From NCBI GenBank assembly GCA_024114885.1, contig CP099423.1, positions 62,001-126,000 of the forward strand: a stretch of DNA of 64,000 nucleotides. Reading direction: 5' to 3'. Below the pieces are notes generated by a model. It was not told the DNA's origin. It ran no database searches and worked only from the letters and a program-made list of their open reading frames with translations. Positions 32,589 to 43,971 of the stretch are shown here, in pieces (the stretch's first letter is position 1; each line of letters begins with the position of its first letter). Position numbers and translations under genes: made by a program. The stretch comes from Septoria linicola (lineage: Eukaryota > Ascomycota > Dothideomycetes > Mycosphaerellales > Mycosphaerellaceae).

Positions 32589-33719
32589 ATGAGGTCTTCG
32601 CAGCGTAATTGGTCGAGCTTCACAGCTGTAGCGGTACTGCTTCTGGCATTCCTGTGGTTCACACCATCTGTGTCCGCTCATGCGACAGAGCAGCCCACAA
32701 TCCCGCACATTCATGGCACCTCCTTCAGCGCTCCCATTGGCAGGCGTGGCAATGATGGAAACGATGCGTCGAAAACCTGGTGGCCGTTCATGGGAGTGGA
32801 GATGCAGCTTTCGGACGACAAGATCGAACAACTACCATATCCTGAGTCGGAGAAGCAAAAACTCCGAGCCGCCAGCAAAGGCCTACGCCTCCTCTGCAAG
32901 ATGAAAAGTCCCGTGTCAAACCCGCCAACCCGAAGCGATTTCAGACCTAGCTCGAGGCGACCTGCAGCTGCCATAATGTCACAATTTGGCTGGGAGTCTT
33001 GGGCCAATCGCGCCGTTGCGAACCTGGACAGCTACGGCCTCAACATTGCATTCGATGATCTTGGCATCTCAAGAACGCCAAAAGACTGGATCAAGAGCAT
33101 GACGACGCATGCAAGGGACACGGAGGATGCTCTCGCCGAGTACCCTGCCACATTTGCATCGTACGACAGCATGTACAACTTCAAGGACGGAGTGTTGGTC
33201 GCGGTGGCAAATTGGAGTCCTGAGGCGATGATCAAGAATCCTGAGTTCAGCCATATCGACTCTGACCAAGTCACTCCTCTTCGCCGCTGGAGTGACGTAG
33301 TTTGGCTGCATCGTGAGAAGGTCATGTCGGATTTGAGGGTGGGCAACACAGCGTCACGTCTGGAGCACATTTTTCAGCACAACGTCGTCAACTCCCAGGC
33401 CGAAGCAATCTTTCAGATGATCACAGGCAAGAGAAATGCAGCGGAAGTCGGCACAGTAAACGGTTCCCTTTCACACTCATAAATATACACTTTGCTGATG
33501 ACAGCATAGTGGCCCGGAGTAAGCTACCCAATCGAGGAGCCTCAAGCTCTCGCTGCCTTGAGTAGCTCCAATGGCTTTGGACCAGCGTGGCTGTTGATTC
33601 AGCACAAGGACGCAGGCTCGCGCATGATCGATCGTATCAACATCTTTAATTGCGCGAAGAGTCTACCAGGGACAAGTGGAGATTGGTGTCTTTACTTGCA
33701 CGTCACAGATAGTCGGTGA
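32589..33719 (+). CDS. secreted protein of unknown function
   Basis: Exon 1 (32589-33455) and exon 2 (33510-33719) join in phase 0 to give 358 residues. The ATG at 32589 starts a clear signal peptide (RNWSSFTAVAVLLLAFLWFT, then PSVSA with cleavage before HATEQ). The mature part has few cysteines (LLCKM, NCAKS, DWCLY) and conserved-looking segments such as YNFKDGVLVAVANWSPEAM, LRRWSDVVWLHREKVM and, in exon 2, WPGVSYPIEEPQALAALSS. The exon join is confirmed by the decayed downstream copy, which has its intron at the same place. No enzyme family is recognised; a host- or environment-facing secreted protein is a guess. Confidence 0.75.
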
Positions 33720-34009
33720 ATGGTGTTGAATGGTAGGTAAGTGAATGCTTCACTTTCATCTGCCAAGGGGAGATTTGGGAGACACTATATGTTTGCACTA
33801 CCTTGCACTATCATGCCAGAGTCTTTGAGCGTTACTTGCGACCCTTTGACACTTGTCAGAATCAAACTTATGCCAATCAATATCGTTCAGACATCAGCTG
33901 CACCTCACTCGAAGCAAAATGGTCGCAGCGCTTTTCTATGTCTCCCGTTTCGTGGAGTGAACGATGTCTTCAACACACTGTATACTCACATCATCATGTG
34001 CAACTGGTG

Positions 34010-34830
34010 TTCCATTCAGCTAAGAAGGGCTTGTTCCTTGAATGCAAGAAGAAGACTCCGCTGGCAGATATCAGCATCCCACAATCGATATACCAGCAAC
34101 ACTCTGAGCTGGAGTTCTACAGCTGGCACGTCGACATTCCTTCCGATCGCTTCGATCTTTCGTTTGCAGAGAACATCGACTACTACCCTGATCTCGGAAT
34201 CAGTCCTGGCCCTCCTCACTAGAGATCCGTTACTGGCACACATCGCGGGAGCGGCCGGTGGGTTGGAATAAATCAAAGTTATGTGTACATTAGAGATGGT
34301 GTGCTTGTAGGAGCCTCGAACTACTCTCCTAACTACTAGATCAAGCAGAAGAACTTGGAGATGTACATGCCCGTCACCCCTCTCAAGCAGTGGAGCGATA
34401 TAGCTTGGCTGATATACCAGCGTATGCTCGAAGATGTCGGGGCGGACACTATGTGTTTTCATCGACTTGAGCTCGTCATTCACGATACTCCAGACGCGCA
34501 GAAGACGTTGGCTTTGAACACTGGCCGAAATGGACCAGAGGCCGTAGGCACGGTGAGCTCTCTCGTCATGCCCAATATGAACCAAAGCCGCTGATTAGCC
34601 TTCCCAGTTTCCAGGATGCTCGTATCCAATTTCCATACCAGAAGCTCTGGCAGCCTTGAGCACGCCGCATGGGAAAGGCGTCGCTTGGCTACTTGCTCAG
34701 CATAAGAGCCAGTCTGGTGTCAGGACATTAGACCACATCAACATCTGCGATTGTCCCACGAGCTGGAGAGAGTCGAGATGGTGCATGTATCTGCACATTT
34801 TTGTCACCCAGTTCAGGCGTAGCGAGTCTT
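34010..34830 (+). pseudogene. decayed tandem copy of the secreted-protein gene
   Basis: Pieces in changing frames align with the upstream gene. KKGLFLECKKKTPL corresponds to SKGLRLLCKMKSPV, DLSFAENIDYYPDLGIS to LNIAFDDLGIS, and YIRDGVLVGASNYSPNY to YNFKDGVLVAVANWSPE. LKQWSDIAWLIYQRML corresponds to LRRWSDVVWLHREKVM. After a conserved intron position near 34555-34609, FPGCSYPISIPEALAALST matches exon 2. Stops (TAG after GPPH at about 34220 and after SPNY at 34339) and frame changes disable it, and the signal peptide was not found. One TAG could be a CAG-to-TAG change. Confidence 0.75.
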
Positions 34831-34965
34831 CCAGTACCTTATACACTGCTTGTCGAGGGGGTACTCAGCCAAAAGCATAGCAGAGCCAGCTCACCAATGT
34901 GCATTAACAAGACCTCAACTGATGTCTGACTGCAATGCTGGCGGCAGATTACCTCCTCGCAGTAA

Positions 34966-35369
34966 TCATGGCACCAAATCCCTCCCGGCAAGACTCGTCT
35001 GCCTCTCAATCCTCCACTCGCCATCAATCACTCTGAACTCCACAACAGACATGCCTTGCCTCATCACTCCAGGTGGAAGACCTGTCAAGTCCGTCCGCAT
35101 CATTCCTATGCTTTCTGATAGTCGTTGTCAGATCGTGAAAAGCGACCTGGTAGTCTGGATGCCTCGTGCAGACCTCGGTGAGCAATTCCAACAGCTCGGT
35201 CAGATTCTGCTTAAGCTTACGTTTCAGATTGGGGTTGACGTCGACGAAGTCTGGAGCCATGGCGGCCCATGCTGAAGATGAAGGATTAAAGTCGCGGTTG
35301 TTGATAGCTGTTGCTATTGCGAGGGTCATGTTCTCTAGAAGGTTTGTGGTTGGGATGTTGTAATCCATC
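34966..35369 (-). pseudogene. SnoaL-like (NTF2 fold) protein gene with a frameshift
   Basis: The ATG at 35369 gives MDYNIPTTNLLENMTLAIAT, then WAAMAPDFVDVNPNLKRKL and VCTRHPDYQVAFHDLTTTIR, which fit small fungal SnoaL-like proteins. The same frame then runs into an atypical tail ending at 35024. The expected C-terminal strand (TDLTGLPPGVMRQGMSVVEF, VIDGEWRIERQTSLAGRDLV) is present in another frame, ending at 34966. A one-base indel near 35125 is the simplest explanation. No GT-AG intron joins the two. Function of the family members is mostly unknown. Confidence 0.55.
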
Positions 35370-35879
35370 TTTGGGCTAGGCTTTGACTGGCTTGTGTTCG
35401 TCGCGGGATGCAATTGCTTTGTATCGCAGCTGTCTTGGTAAAGTAATGATTCAGACTCTTGCTTCAGGTAACGTTCGAAGCAAGAGTCAGCATCCTGCAC
35501 TGAACTCCTCGCTGGCAGGAGTGCGATCGCCCTCAGCCGCACGAATCCTTCGCCACATACTCCATTCTTAGAGACAGCTACGACAGGAGCAAAAGCTCGC
35601 CAATTTCCAAGACAGGTAGCATTCTTCGAAGTCTTCGACCACGAAAGTCTTTTGCCCAGGTCGCATTTGACAGATCAATGGAATCCGGCACGAAGGATTC
35701 CAGCCAAGCATCCAAGCATGGCTGAGTACACATTCCATTGGACTGGCCAAGACCATGTGATCTTATGACGCTGGTTGTAGGGCTATGCTATGTACCTGGG
35801 GTTAGATGCATACATATAGCCTTATGCCTGCATGGCGAGCCTGAGGTAGATTGTAAGTATTGGGAAGGAAGTTCGTACC

Positions 35880-36317
35880 ATGTCCACCAGCCAAGATCCC
35901 AGCCTCGAGACCACTACTCAAGACGGCAAAGCAGCAGACACGTCTGCACAAGCCGCAGTCCAACCAGGGAAGGAGTCCAGAACAGCAAAAGTAAAGCGTG
36001 CTGGCGGATTCTCAATATGGTCGATTGTGAAGTAGGTCAACTCCCTTCTCCGGAAAAGTCTTTTCCTAACAGCCTTAATCAGTGGTTTCGGCGGCATGCA
36101 CGCAGAGGCCCCGCCCGGCGAGAACAAGGCTAAGTCAAAGTCGGTCGAGAAGTTTGAAAGGAAGGAGAGAGCGCGAGAAGCAAAGAACCAAGCGAAGCTG
36201 GAGAGAAAGGGGAAGATTAGTCAGTGGTATGCAAGTACTTTACGGATCGGTTGGATGTTCGCTGACTTATTGTGTAGAGATCGAGAAGCCACCAGTCAGC
36301 GTATAGCGCAAGTGTGA
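35880..36317 (+). CDS. small basic protein, two or three exons
   Basis: Exon 1 35880-36031 (MSTSQDPSLETTTQDGKAAD) joins exon 2 from 36083 (GFGGMHAEAPPGENKAKSKS) across a 51 bp GTAGGT...TCAG intron. Without further splicing the frame ends at 36317 (128 residues). A second candidate intron, 36227-36277 (GTATGC...TGTAG, GCTGAC branch), is 51 bp. Removing it joins TG to A and makes TGA directly after GKISQ, giving 98 residues. The middle is very Lys/Glu-rich (KFERKERAREAKNQAKLERK), probably helical. No family recognised. Confidence 0.65.
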
Positions 36318-36583
36318 TAAAAGGGAAGATAGTGGCAGAGATGCTGAAGCGTAGCTTGCAGCGCAAGACCTGAGGCTGCTCGTGCCGGAGTTCCCCCGTG
36401 CGTTCCAGACAAAGAAAGCAGGCTGAGATATGCTTACGATGTCAGACAAGAGTTTACAATGATGGCCGCAAGCCAAAAGTTGTCCAATGTCGGCTTACTT
36501 TGGCTTTGCACACCAACACCCCATCTCTTCGTTCGAGAACCACAAAATAATAGACTACCACACTCTGACAACGTGCAAAAGGT

Positions 36584-36669
36584 TAGTCCCACAGGGGATC
36601 GAACCCTGGACCTTGTCCGAGAAGCAGTACTGCTGTGAAGGACACGTCATACCACTAGACCATGAAACT
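36584..36669 (-). tRNA. tRNA-Val(CAC) with a 14-nt intron
   Basis: On the minus strand a full cloverleaf folds: acceptor AGTTTCA/TGGGACT (two G-T pairs), D arm GTCTAGTGGTATGAC, anticodon stem TGTCC/GGACA, variable AGGTC, T arm CAGGG-TTCGATC-CCCTG, and A as discriminator base. The anticodon loop is 21 nt, i.e. 7 plus a 14-nt intron placed after position 37. Taking positions 34-36 gives CAC (valine). GGTTCGATC and TGGTCTAGTGG are standard A and B box sequences for the RNA polymerase III promoter. The mature length would be 72 nt before CCA. Confidence 0.85.
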
Positions 36670-36921
36670 GAGATGATTTATGCTTGGCGGAAAGTACTGA
36701 AGGACATATGTACCTGAACTTACAGCTTCAAGCGTCCGGGACCGACGTCTGTGTAATCCACCCTCACTCATCCATAGTTGCGCTGAGCAAAGGGAAAGCA
36801 TTCTGCTTGGATATGGCCTGCTACATTGAACGATTCATGCAAGACGCACAGTGTTCGATGCCACATGCCTGATTACAGATCGGAAGCCTAGCTATACTGT
36901 CCGCCCAGATAGAGGTACAGC

Positions 36922-38202
36922 TCAGCCACGATATGGTACATCCCATCGTTCAACCCTGATATAAAGTTCGCCGACGAAATCGAGAAGAGTCTGTAGTATC
37001 TCGGACACATCCTCCTTTGTCACCTCTTCGACTATCTCTCCCTCGGCGATGACACCGCCATTGGCATCCAGCTGCTGTGGAGTTAACACATAGTGGGCCT
37101 GATCGTCTTCATTCCATCTGAACAAGGAGGATAGATACAGCCGCTCGAGTGGGCAGTCTTGTAGTGCGCGGAAAACATCGTGCCAGGTGTGATCTATTGA
37201 AGTGTTCACAACACGGATGAGTTGTGCCACGTCCAGCGTATTGCGGCAATTCTCAAGAACATGTAGCAGGTCTCTGAGGTCGCACACTACATCGCACAGA
37301 TGAATGCGACCAAGATGGCCAAAATCATTGGCTCTGAGCAGCTTGGTCGTTAGCGCCGCAAATGTTGGCCAGGGCCCGGTCGAAAATGCAGTCTCAAAAG
37401 CAAATTCGTGGAGTTTCGGCGACTGCTCCAGCGCTTTGAAGATGCCGTGGTGGCGAAAGATCTCTTCTTTGACTGCATCGCTATCAGCCGTATGCTGGCT
37501 GGAGATGCTCGATAGATCAGCTCGATAGGTCAGGTCCGCAAGGCCATTGCCACACAACATTTGTTCCAACCAAGGATCCAAATAGTAATCTTCAGTCTGC
37601 AAGTCGTGAGTGAGTTTGAGCTGGTCGCTCATGACCAATCTATCCAGAGGGTACTGGGAGAGATTTATGGCGAACATAATGAGCCTCGCGGTCAATCTCA
37701 ATAAGCCGACCTGGAGTTTGGGTAATGCCGTGAGATGGTACAAGTCAAGAGTCAGCCATGCGCGCCGGGTAGTGATTACGTCAAGGAGATCTCCCAGGAT
37801 CGAAGCGATCAGATCGATCATTACAGGACTGTTGGAGAAGGATTTGTACTGCTGTTCCAAGTACTGGCGTTTGCCGTGCAGCAGGCGTACATCGATGGTG
37901 TCGCCAACATCACCATGAGCTTTGTGATACGGGTCCAGAGTGAGGGTCAGGGAGATTATGTGGCGCGCGATGCGTTTCTCGGATGTGATGCGCTTGAGGC
38001 TCTCCAATCTTTTGCGGTCCAGGAAGAAGACCGACAAATGTTCGAAGCACTTGGCAGTGAAGTCGCGGTCCAGGATACCTTCGATCTCCCGGCAGACTTC
38101 TCGCAGTGGGAACATCCACGCGTGAGTTTCGGATGAGCTTGCCACGAAGGTAAAAGTGTGCTCGAGCAATTCCCGCGGCAGGTCCAATAGACTGGAGGCC
38201 AT
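36922..38202 (-). CDS. F-box-like protein
   Basis: Uninterrupted 426 residues. The N-terminus MASSLLDLPRELLEHTFTFV followed by PLREVCREIEGILDRDF is an F-box-like motif, which in other proteins binds Skp1 and brings substrates to SCF ubiquitin ligases. The rest contains helical, Leu-rich stretches (LPKLQVGLLRLTARLIMFAI; LRDLLHVLENCRNTLDVAQL) that may form irregular leucine-rich repeats, and an acidic C-terminal part. Such genes are numerous in fungi and their targets are unknown. No introns, no defects. Confidence 0.75.
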   Translation of the reverse strand: MASSLLDLPRELLEHTFTFVASSSETHAWMFPLREVCREIEGILDRDFTAKCFEHLSVFFLDRKRLESLKRITSEKRIARHIISLTLTLDPYHKAHGDVGDTIDVRLLHGKRQYLEQQYKSFSNSPVMIDLIASILGDLLDVITTRRAWLTLDLYHLTALPKLQVGLLRLTARLIMFAINLSQYPLDRLVMSDQLKLTHDLQTEDYYLDPWLEQMLCGNGLADLTYRADLSSISSQHTADSDAVKEEIFRHHGIFKALEQSPKLHEFAFETAFSTGPWPTFAALTTKLLRANDFGHLGRIHLCDVVCDLRDLLHVLENCRNTLDVAQLIRVVNTSIDHTWHDVFRALQDCPLERLYLSSLFRWNEDDQAHYVLTPQQLDANGGVIAEGEIVEEVTKEDVSEILQTLLDFVGELYIRVERWDVPYRG

Positions 38203-38616
38203 GGCATCAATTTTATGCTAGTTTCCTGCCGGTATCCTTTGCGTGAGCTCCGATACACGTCTGAGTGCCAGTAATCAATTGGTCTGTATCGAGCGGGCGT
38301 CCAGTCTGGTGGTGATCTTGTTGCGGTGACCCTTCAGATGATGTGCATTGCATGTGAGAAAGAACAGATTCACTCGCACATTGGCAAAAGTGGGGCGTCA
38401 CGCGCGGACGATCCCGTGTGTTCCCAAAACGCTCACTTGCGACCACCTTCGACTCCATTCCTGACCAAACCAAACTTCAACAAACATCACCGCCGCCGAC
38501 GACCTCCCACGACAATTCGCAATCTCGACCGAACAATAACCCCTCACACTCGACTGCACACAACACTTTCATCACCTCACCAGGACGGGCCAGTCCTCTC
38601 CCAAACGGCAGCACAG

Positions 38617-39727
38617 ATGGACGCGAAGGAGCTCCACCAAGTCGGTAAGCAGGTGCTGAAGGCGGTGGAGACGGGCGATCCGGCGAGCACTGTCTTAGAA
38701 CTGCTCAAACCACTCGAGAACTTCCGCGCGACCGAGGATCTGCTCAGACAGTCGAAGATTGGAGTTATCATCACCAAGCTGCGCCAGAACAAGGACCCCA
38801 AAGTCGCCGAAACAGCTTCCAAACTGGTCAACCGCTGGAAGCAGGAAGTGAACGCGAAGAAGAAGAAGGCAGGCAGCGACAGTCCCGCTCCATCGGGCAA
38901 GAACGGTGTGGCTGCAGGCTCAAGCGCGGCAGGAAGTCCTGCGCCGCAAGTCAAGTCAGAAGTCAAGAGCGAACGCAAGAGCAATGTGGACCCTTCCAAG
39001 CGTACTACTCTCACAGACAAAGTTGATCATAACGTCACGGGCGACGTGGCTCGCGATGGCTGTCTGAAGCTCATGTACGATGGAATTGCCTTCATGTCAG
39101 AAGAGTCGCCTGATGCGGTCTTGAACGTCGCGCGGAAAGTCGAGGTTGCCGCGTTCGAGCACTTCAAGCAGGAGACGAACGCTGCCTACAAGCAGAAGAT
39201 GCGTTCGCTGTTCCAGAACCTCAAGTTCAAGGACAACCAGCTGCTACGGAGGGACGTCTTCACGCAGAAGATCGAGCCTAAGCGGTTCGTCACCATGACT
39301 AGCGAGGAGCTCAAGAGCGAAGACCGCAGAAAGGAAGACGAGGCGCTGGAGAAGGAGAACATGAGCAAGGCCATGACTGCGCAGGAGGCCAAGGCCATCT
39401 CGACCACGTATGTATCTCTCTTTCTCGTCTCCAGGACCGGACTCCAGCATCTACAGACCCTGCGCTCTCGTCAGTGTTTCGCTGGCGAGCTGCGCAGGGT
39501 CGCTTTGCGTCCAAGAAAAATCTGCTGACTAAGCCATAGCATGACTTGTGGGCGTTGCAAGGAGAGCAAGGTCTCGTACTCACAGGCTCAGACCCGCTCT
39601 GCTGATGAGCCGCTCACGACTTTCTGCGAGTGTACGGTGTGTGGGCACAGGTGGAAGTGTGAGTGTAGTCGCGACAGACACAGTAGTGTGGAAGATGTGC
39701 TGACACGTTACAATCACAGTTTCATAG
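38617..39727 (+). CDS. dst1: transcription elongation factor TFIIS
   Basis: Exons 38617-39407, 39540-39658 and 39720-39727 give 305 residues. The tiny last exon supplies only the end of WKFS and the stop. TFIIS reaches into stalled RNA polymerase II and stimulates transcript cleavage. Domain I (LW-type helical bundle, residues about 1-85) contains TASKLVNRWKQEV-like sequence. A Ser/Ala linker follows, then the central domain (residues about 130-240; VARDGCLKLMYDGIAFMSEE). The zinc ribbon (MTCGRC and CECTVCGHRW) has the catalytic QTRSADEP loop. The length is normal for fungi. The first intron is 132 bp, the second 61 bp with a canonical GTGAGT donor. Confidence 0.95.
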
Positions 39728-41839
39728 GCGGTTCCACGTTACCCGATCGATCTCAGCGCGACACAGATACGCCACAGACGGAACTGGCGATATACTACAC
39801 TCCTGGTGTGGGTACAAGCAATACTGCTCCTTCCTCGTGCGATGCTCGCGATGCGAGGCAATCTGGGGGGTTAAGCTCATTCCCACGAGCTCCTCAATAT
39901 CAGCTGCGAGCTGGTGACGGGCCGAACGCCCTTTGCTTGTGATAGTCCTCGTTTACAGCTGGCGGGCCAGTTGCTTGAGCACGAACAGGACAGTGCAGCG
40001 AGCAGACTAGAGCATTTGCGGCAATCAGAGTCTTCGTAATGAATGATATCGCAACAAACCTCCGTTCACGAAACTTCTACCGCGAGGTTCTAATCCTTTG
40101 CAGCTTCTGCCGGTCACCTTGTAGCTGTTCGAGTCATCACCGCCAATCGTCAAATTGTACTGTGAATGTCCATGCCGTGCTAAAACACCACGATCTCGCA
40201 GCGTGAAGACAACTTCCTCTTAGCACGAGTTTGGTCTGGCTGTATCCTCCTCAGAGACCATGTGGAGCAGATGTTGGGGGGCTATGGTATACCTTCGCAC
40301 ATGCAAGTCCGAAGCCTCAAATCCGAGCCAGGATTCCATCGGAGCCGAAATAGAACACGGCTCTTTCTTCCATGATTCGATCTCATTTTGTCCTCGTATC
40401 GTGACTTCTCTTCTTCCACTTGCTGCATCTGACATGCTCAACTGAAAAGCCGGTCATGGCAGTGTATTGATCTCACCAATTCTCCACTCCAGATGCGCGA
40501 TCTGTCGAGGTGCTGCCCAAATGCTGCCTGGACGTGGCGCGCTTCCCAAAAGCCATGCTACGATGAGGCGGGAGGGACGGGTCTCAGCTGCACGCGATAT
40601 TGCGAGAGTGCGAGCGAGAGCTTGCCTCTGCACCTCAAGTCCTCAGATGAGGGACGCGAAGAGGCCAATGACATTTCATCAGATTAGAACTAAGCCGGTC
40701 CTCCCACGGAAGTGCAGACAAGCGACCAATATTCGAAGCACCTCAAACGGTCACCTACGGACACGCTCGCCCACGCTTGCCGGTTGTTCATGATCTGACC
40801 GAGCTGTATGGCTTGTACACCTCGGTATCGAGGTCTCGCAGACCAACAGACATCATCATTCTCGCAAAGGCACCATCTGCGAGCAATGCACGGCATGCAG
40901 GTTTGGCATCGCAGCGGCGCTTGGTCGATGCAACTTCTCCAACCTGCATCAATTCGCACGATGCCATGCACACCATGCTTCCACGCCCGATGGCTCGATC
41001 ACCAGCCTCAGCATGACCACTTCCAAGACCGTCATTTGCTCATATTGAGGCTCCACCACGGACGCGCACACCCCACCCCAGCCGACGCCAAGGCATAACA
41101 CACGTACACAAGCTCTCTGCAAAGCCTCGAGACACCCCAATGCCTTTCTCTTTGCACAGGCTTGTCCTACGCTTACCGGTGGCAAGTGCGCCTTCATATC
41201 GCAAAGAAGCAGTTCCCCGGCTGGTTCGCCACGCCGAAGTTGTTTCAGAAGTAAACACTTCACGTCCTCCACCTCAGCCGATGTGCTCTCTGCGCCGTCA
41301 AGGCTGTACTTGCAACGACCAACAACGCCAGCCAAGCCGACCACGAACCATTGAGAGAGCTTCTCTTCCTGCTGATTACGACTACAGTGTCAGGCACATC
41401 CCGAACAGCCCTTACCGAAGATGCTAATGCAGACGCTATGCCCCAGAAGACCACATCACGTTTCCACTATCCACTATTCAAGAGATGTCTGGCGTCTCAG
41501 CGACCAATTAATGGCCTTGGATTGTCACTCCCCGGTGTCTGTCCGGTAGATGAGCGCAGTGGCTCATGCTCCCGGACGTAGACAGGACTCTAGAATTGTT
41601 ACGCAAGCAGAGATCTTCTTGCACGACCACAACTGCGCAGGTGGGCGACGCATCGCCTGCTTGGCATGTTTGGACGATACAGTGCCTCGCCAATGGCAGT
41701 TGAGACATTACGCGGCGAGGTAGTTGCCATTGATCTACGCAACGACAGTAAGTATAACAAGTAGTGCTGGCGACGGCTCTCTTTCTTCTCCATCAGCAAA
41801 GCACTTCAGCAGACCAAGCACACTCACATCCTTGACAAC
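39728..41839. other. 2.1 kb without a supported gene
   Basis: Many short frames on both strands, none above 131 codons and none with a recognisable motif or clean splice joins. Composition is normal and there is no RIP signature or repeat visible by eye. The last 100 bp are the promoter of the dioxygenase gene. Confidence 0.4.
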
Positions 41840-43067
41840 ATGGCACCAGTCACATCACTCTTGGCCCTTGGCCTCCTCACAGTTGGCTCTCTCGCCCATC
41901 CTGGTCACAGCGTGGCAGAAGAAGCAGCAGAGCGTGGTGAATTCTTCCGCGTTCACAAGCCTCGCAGCATCCGCTCCTGCGCCAACGATCTCAAGCGTCG
42001 GGGTCACCTTGAAAAGTCTCTCGCCCGTCGTCAGGAATTCGCCAAGCACGCTCGTGCTAAGCGTTCGCTTTCGAACGACAAGCCACTGGTCCGCCGTGAC
42101 TTTGCCGAGTACAACATCTCGCACGCATCAACTCCTGGTGTGAAGTTCGGCGATGATGAAACGCTTCTCTTCACGGACAACTCCAGCTGCATTCTCCAGC
42201 CAGAGGTCACCCAGGGTCAGTACCAAGTCTTAGACCTCACCGAACACAACACTAACAGTACTTCCAGGCCCATACTACATCGATGGCGAGCTGATCCGCA
42301 GCGACATGTCCGAGGACCAGGAGGGTGTCCCTCTCTTCCTTGATATCCAATTCATCGACACAGCAAACTGCGAGCCAGTCCCAGCAGTCTACGTCGACGC
42401 CTGGCACTGCAACGCCACAGGCGTCTACTCCGGCGTCGCCGCCTCCGGCAACGGCAACTCCGACGACATCACCAACCTCGACAACACCTTCCTCCGCGGT
42501 CTCCAACAAACCGACGTCAACGGCGTCGTGCAGTTCGAATCCATCGTCCCAGGTCACTACACCGGCCGTGCTCCCCACATCCACGTGCTCACCCACAACA
42601 TCAACTCCACCAACATCCGCTCCAACGGCACTCTCCTCGAAGGCTACGGAAACTTCTCCACCCACGCCTCCCACGTCGGACAAATTTTCCTCGACCAGGA
42701 CCTCATCACTGAAGTCGGCACTGTAGAGCCTTACCTCAGCAACACTCAGGATCTCACCCTCAACTCCGACGACTCCATCCTCGGTGAAGAGGCAGCAGAC
42801 ATGGACCCCTTTGTACAATATGTCCTAATCGGCGACTCAATCGAAGATGGTATTTTGGCCTGGATCTCCCTCGGAATCGACACTTCCAGCGATCAGGAGA
42901 TTAGCTCAGCTGGAACGCACTACAAGGAGGGCGGTGTGGCGAACGAGAATGGCGGAATGGGCGGTGGTGCTCCAGGTGGTGGTTCGGGTGGACCAGGAGG
43001 AAATGGTACTGCTCCTTCGGGTGCGCCGAGCGGAGCTGCGCCTTCTGGTACGTCTGCTCCTGCTTGA
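41840..43067 (+). CDS. secreted intradiol ring-cleavage dioxygenase
   Basis: Exons 41840-42215 and 42268-43067 give 391 residues. The signal peptide MAPVTSLLALGLLTVGSLAH is followed by a propeptide-like region with paired basic residues (KRR, ARR, VRR). The catalytic domain starts at GPYYIDGELIRSD and contains YVDAWHCNATGVYSG and GHYTGRAPHIHV. These carry the two Tyr and two His iron ligands of protocatechuate/catechol intradiol dioxygenases. Such secreted enzymes open catechol rings from lignin or plant phenolics. Several N-glycosylation sites (NATG, NSTN, NGTL, NFST) fit secretion. The last 55 residues are Gly/Ser/Pro/Ala-rich without a domain. Confidence 0.92.
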
Positions 43068-43971
43068 TTGAGTTGCGAGAGATTGAGCAGGCAGGAGAGA
43101 AGATGCTGATATCTCTTGCGCGATTGAGGATGGGTAGTTGGTGGACTTGTTGTGTACTGGGTGTCTGTTGTCTACTTAGCGTAGCGTAGCGAATTCAAAC
43201 CAGAATGGACACAACGTTCTAGAATGACTGAACATCTCTACAAATCTATCTCTCTCTCTCTCTAAGAAACATCAGTCCTTTACGCTACCACATCACTTCA
43301 ATTGCCACCTCTGCTGTTCCCTCTACATACCTTACCTTTCTTTTCCCTACGCAGTTGATGCTCTCCCCCATCTTTCCCCACCTACCTAGCGAGATCTGCT
43401 GACATGAGATGAGATGAGATGAGATGAAGAAGAGGAGCTGCCTCGATACACAATGCGTGAGTGAGCAATTGACTGACTGACTGATCATCCCAGGGTGGGT
43501 CCCCTCGGCGTCTCAAGTCCAACCTTGTGATGTGATTCATATGAAGCAAGTCAGTTATTCATGTTGATGAACGGACATTACAAGCAAGCAAGCAGGCGAA
43601 GAAGTATGTTTGCATATCAGCACGGAAAATGGAACGAATGGAACGTGCGTGCGTCTATGCTGCTGATAGAGGTTTTTCGGGACGACAGATGAGAATGAAT
43701 CGTTCGTCTGTCCTGATTGTTTGCTGCTACTTACTGCTAGCTTGAGATAGCGTCCGAGAGGGGAGGGGGGGTTGCTGGTGTTGTTTCAAGGCATGTTCTT
43801 TGCTTGGTATCAATGTATACGTATAACAACATGAAGCTAGCTTTCAAACTCCAACTTCCTCTTGTCTTTCAGGACATACATCACTCATAACAACAATTTT
43901 TTGCTTCTAGGTCTCTACAACCCGGGTATCCAATCCTACTCACACACAACACCCCACTCATCCCCTAACGT
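43068..43971. other. intergenic with simple repeats
   Basis: No gene. Simple repeats are present: a CT run at about 43243-43262, a GAGAT 5-mer repeat at about 43406-43428, GACTGACTGA at 43469-43480 and CAAG(C) repeats near 43582-43598. The region separates the 3' ends of two convergent genes. Confidence 0.5.
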
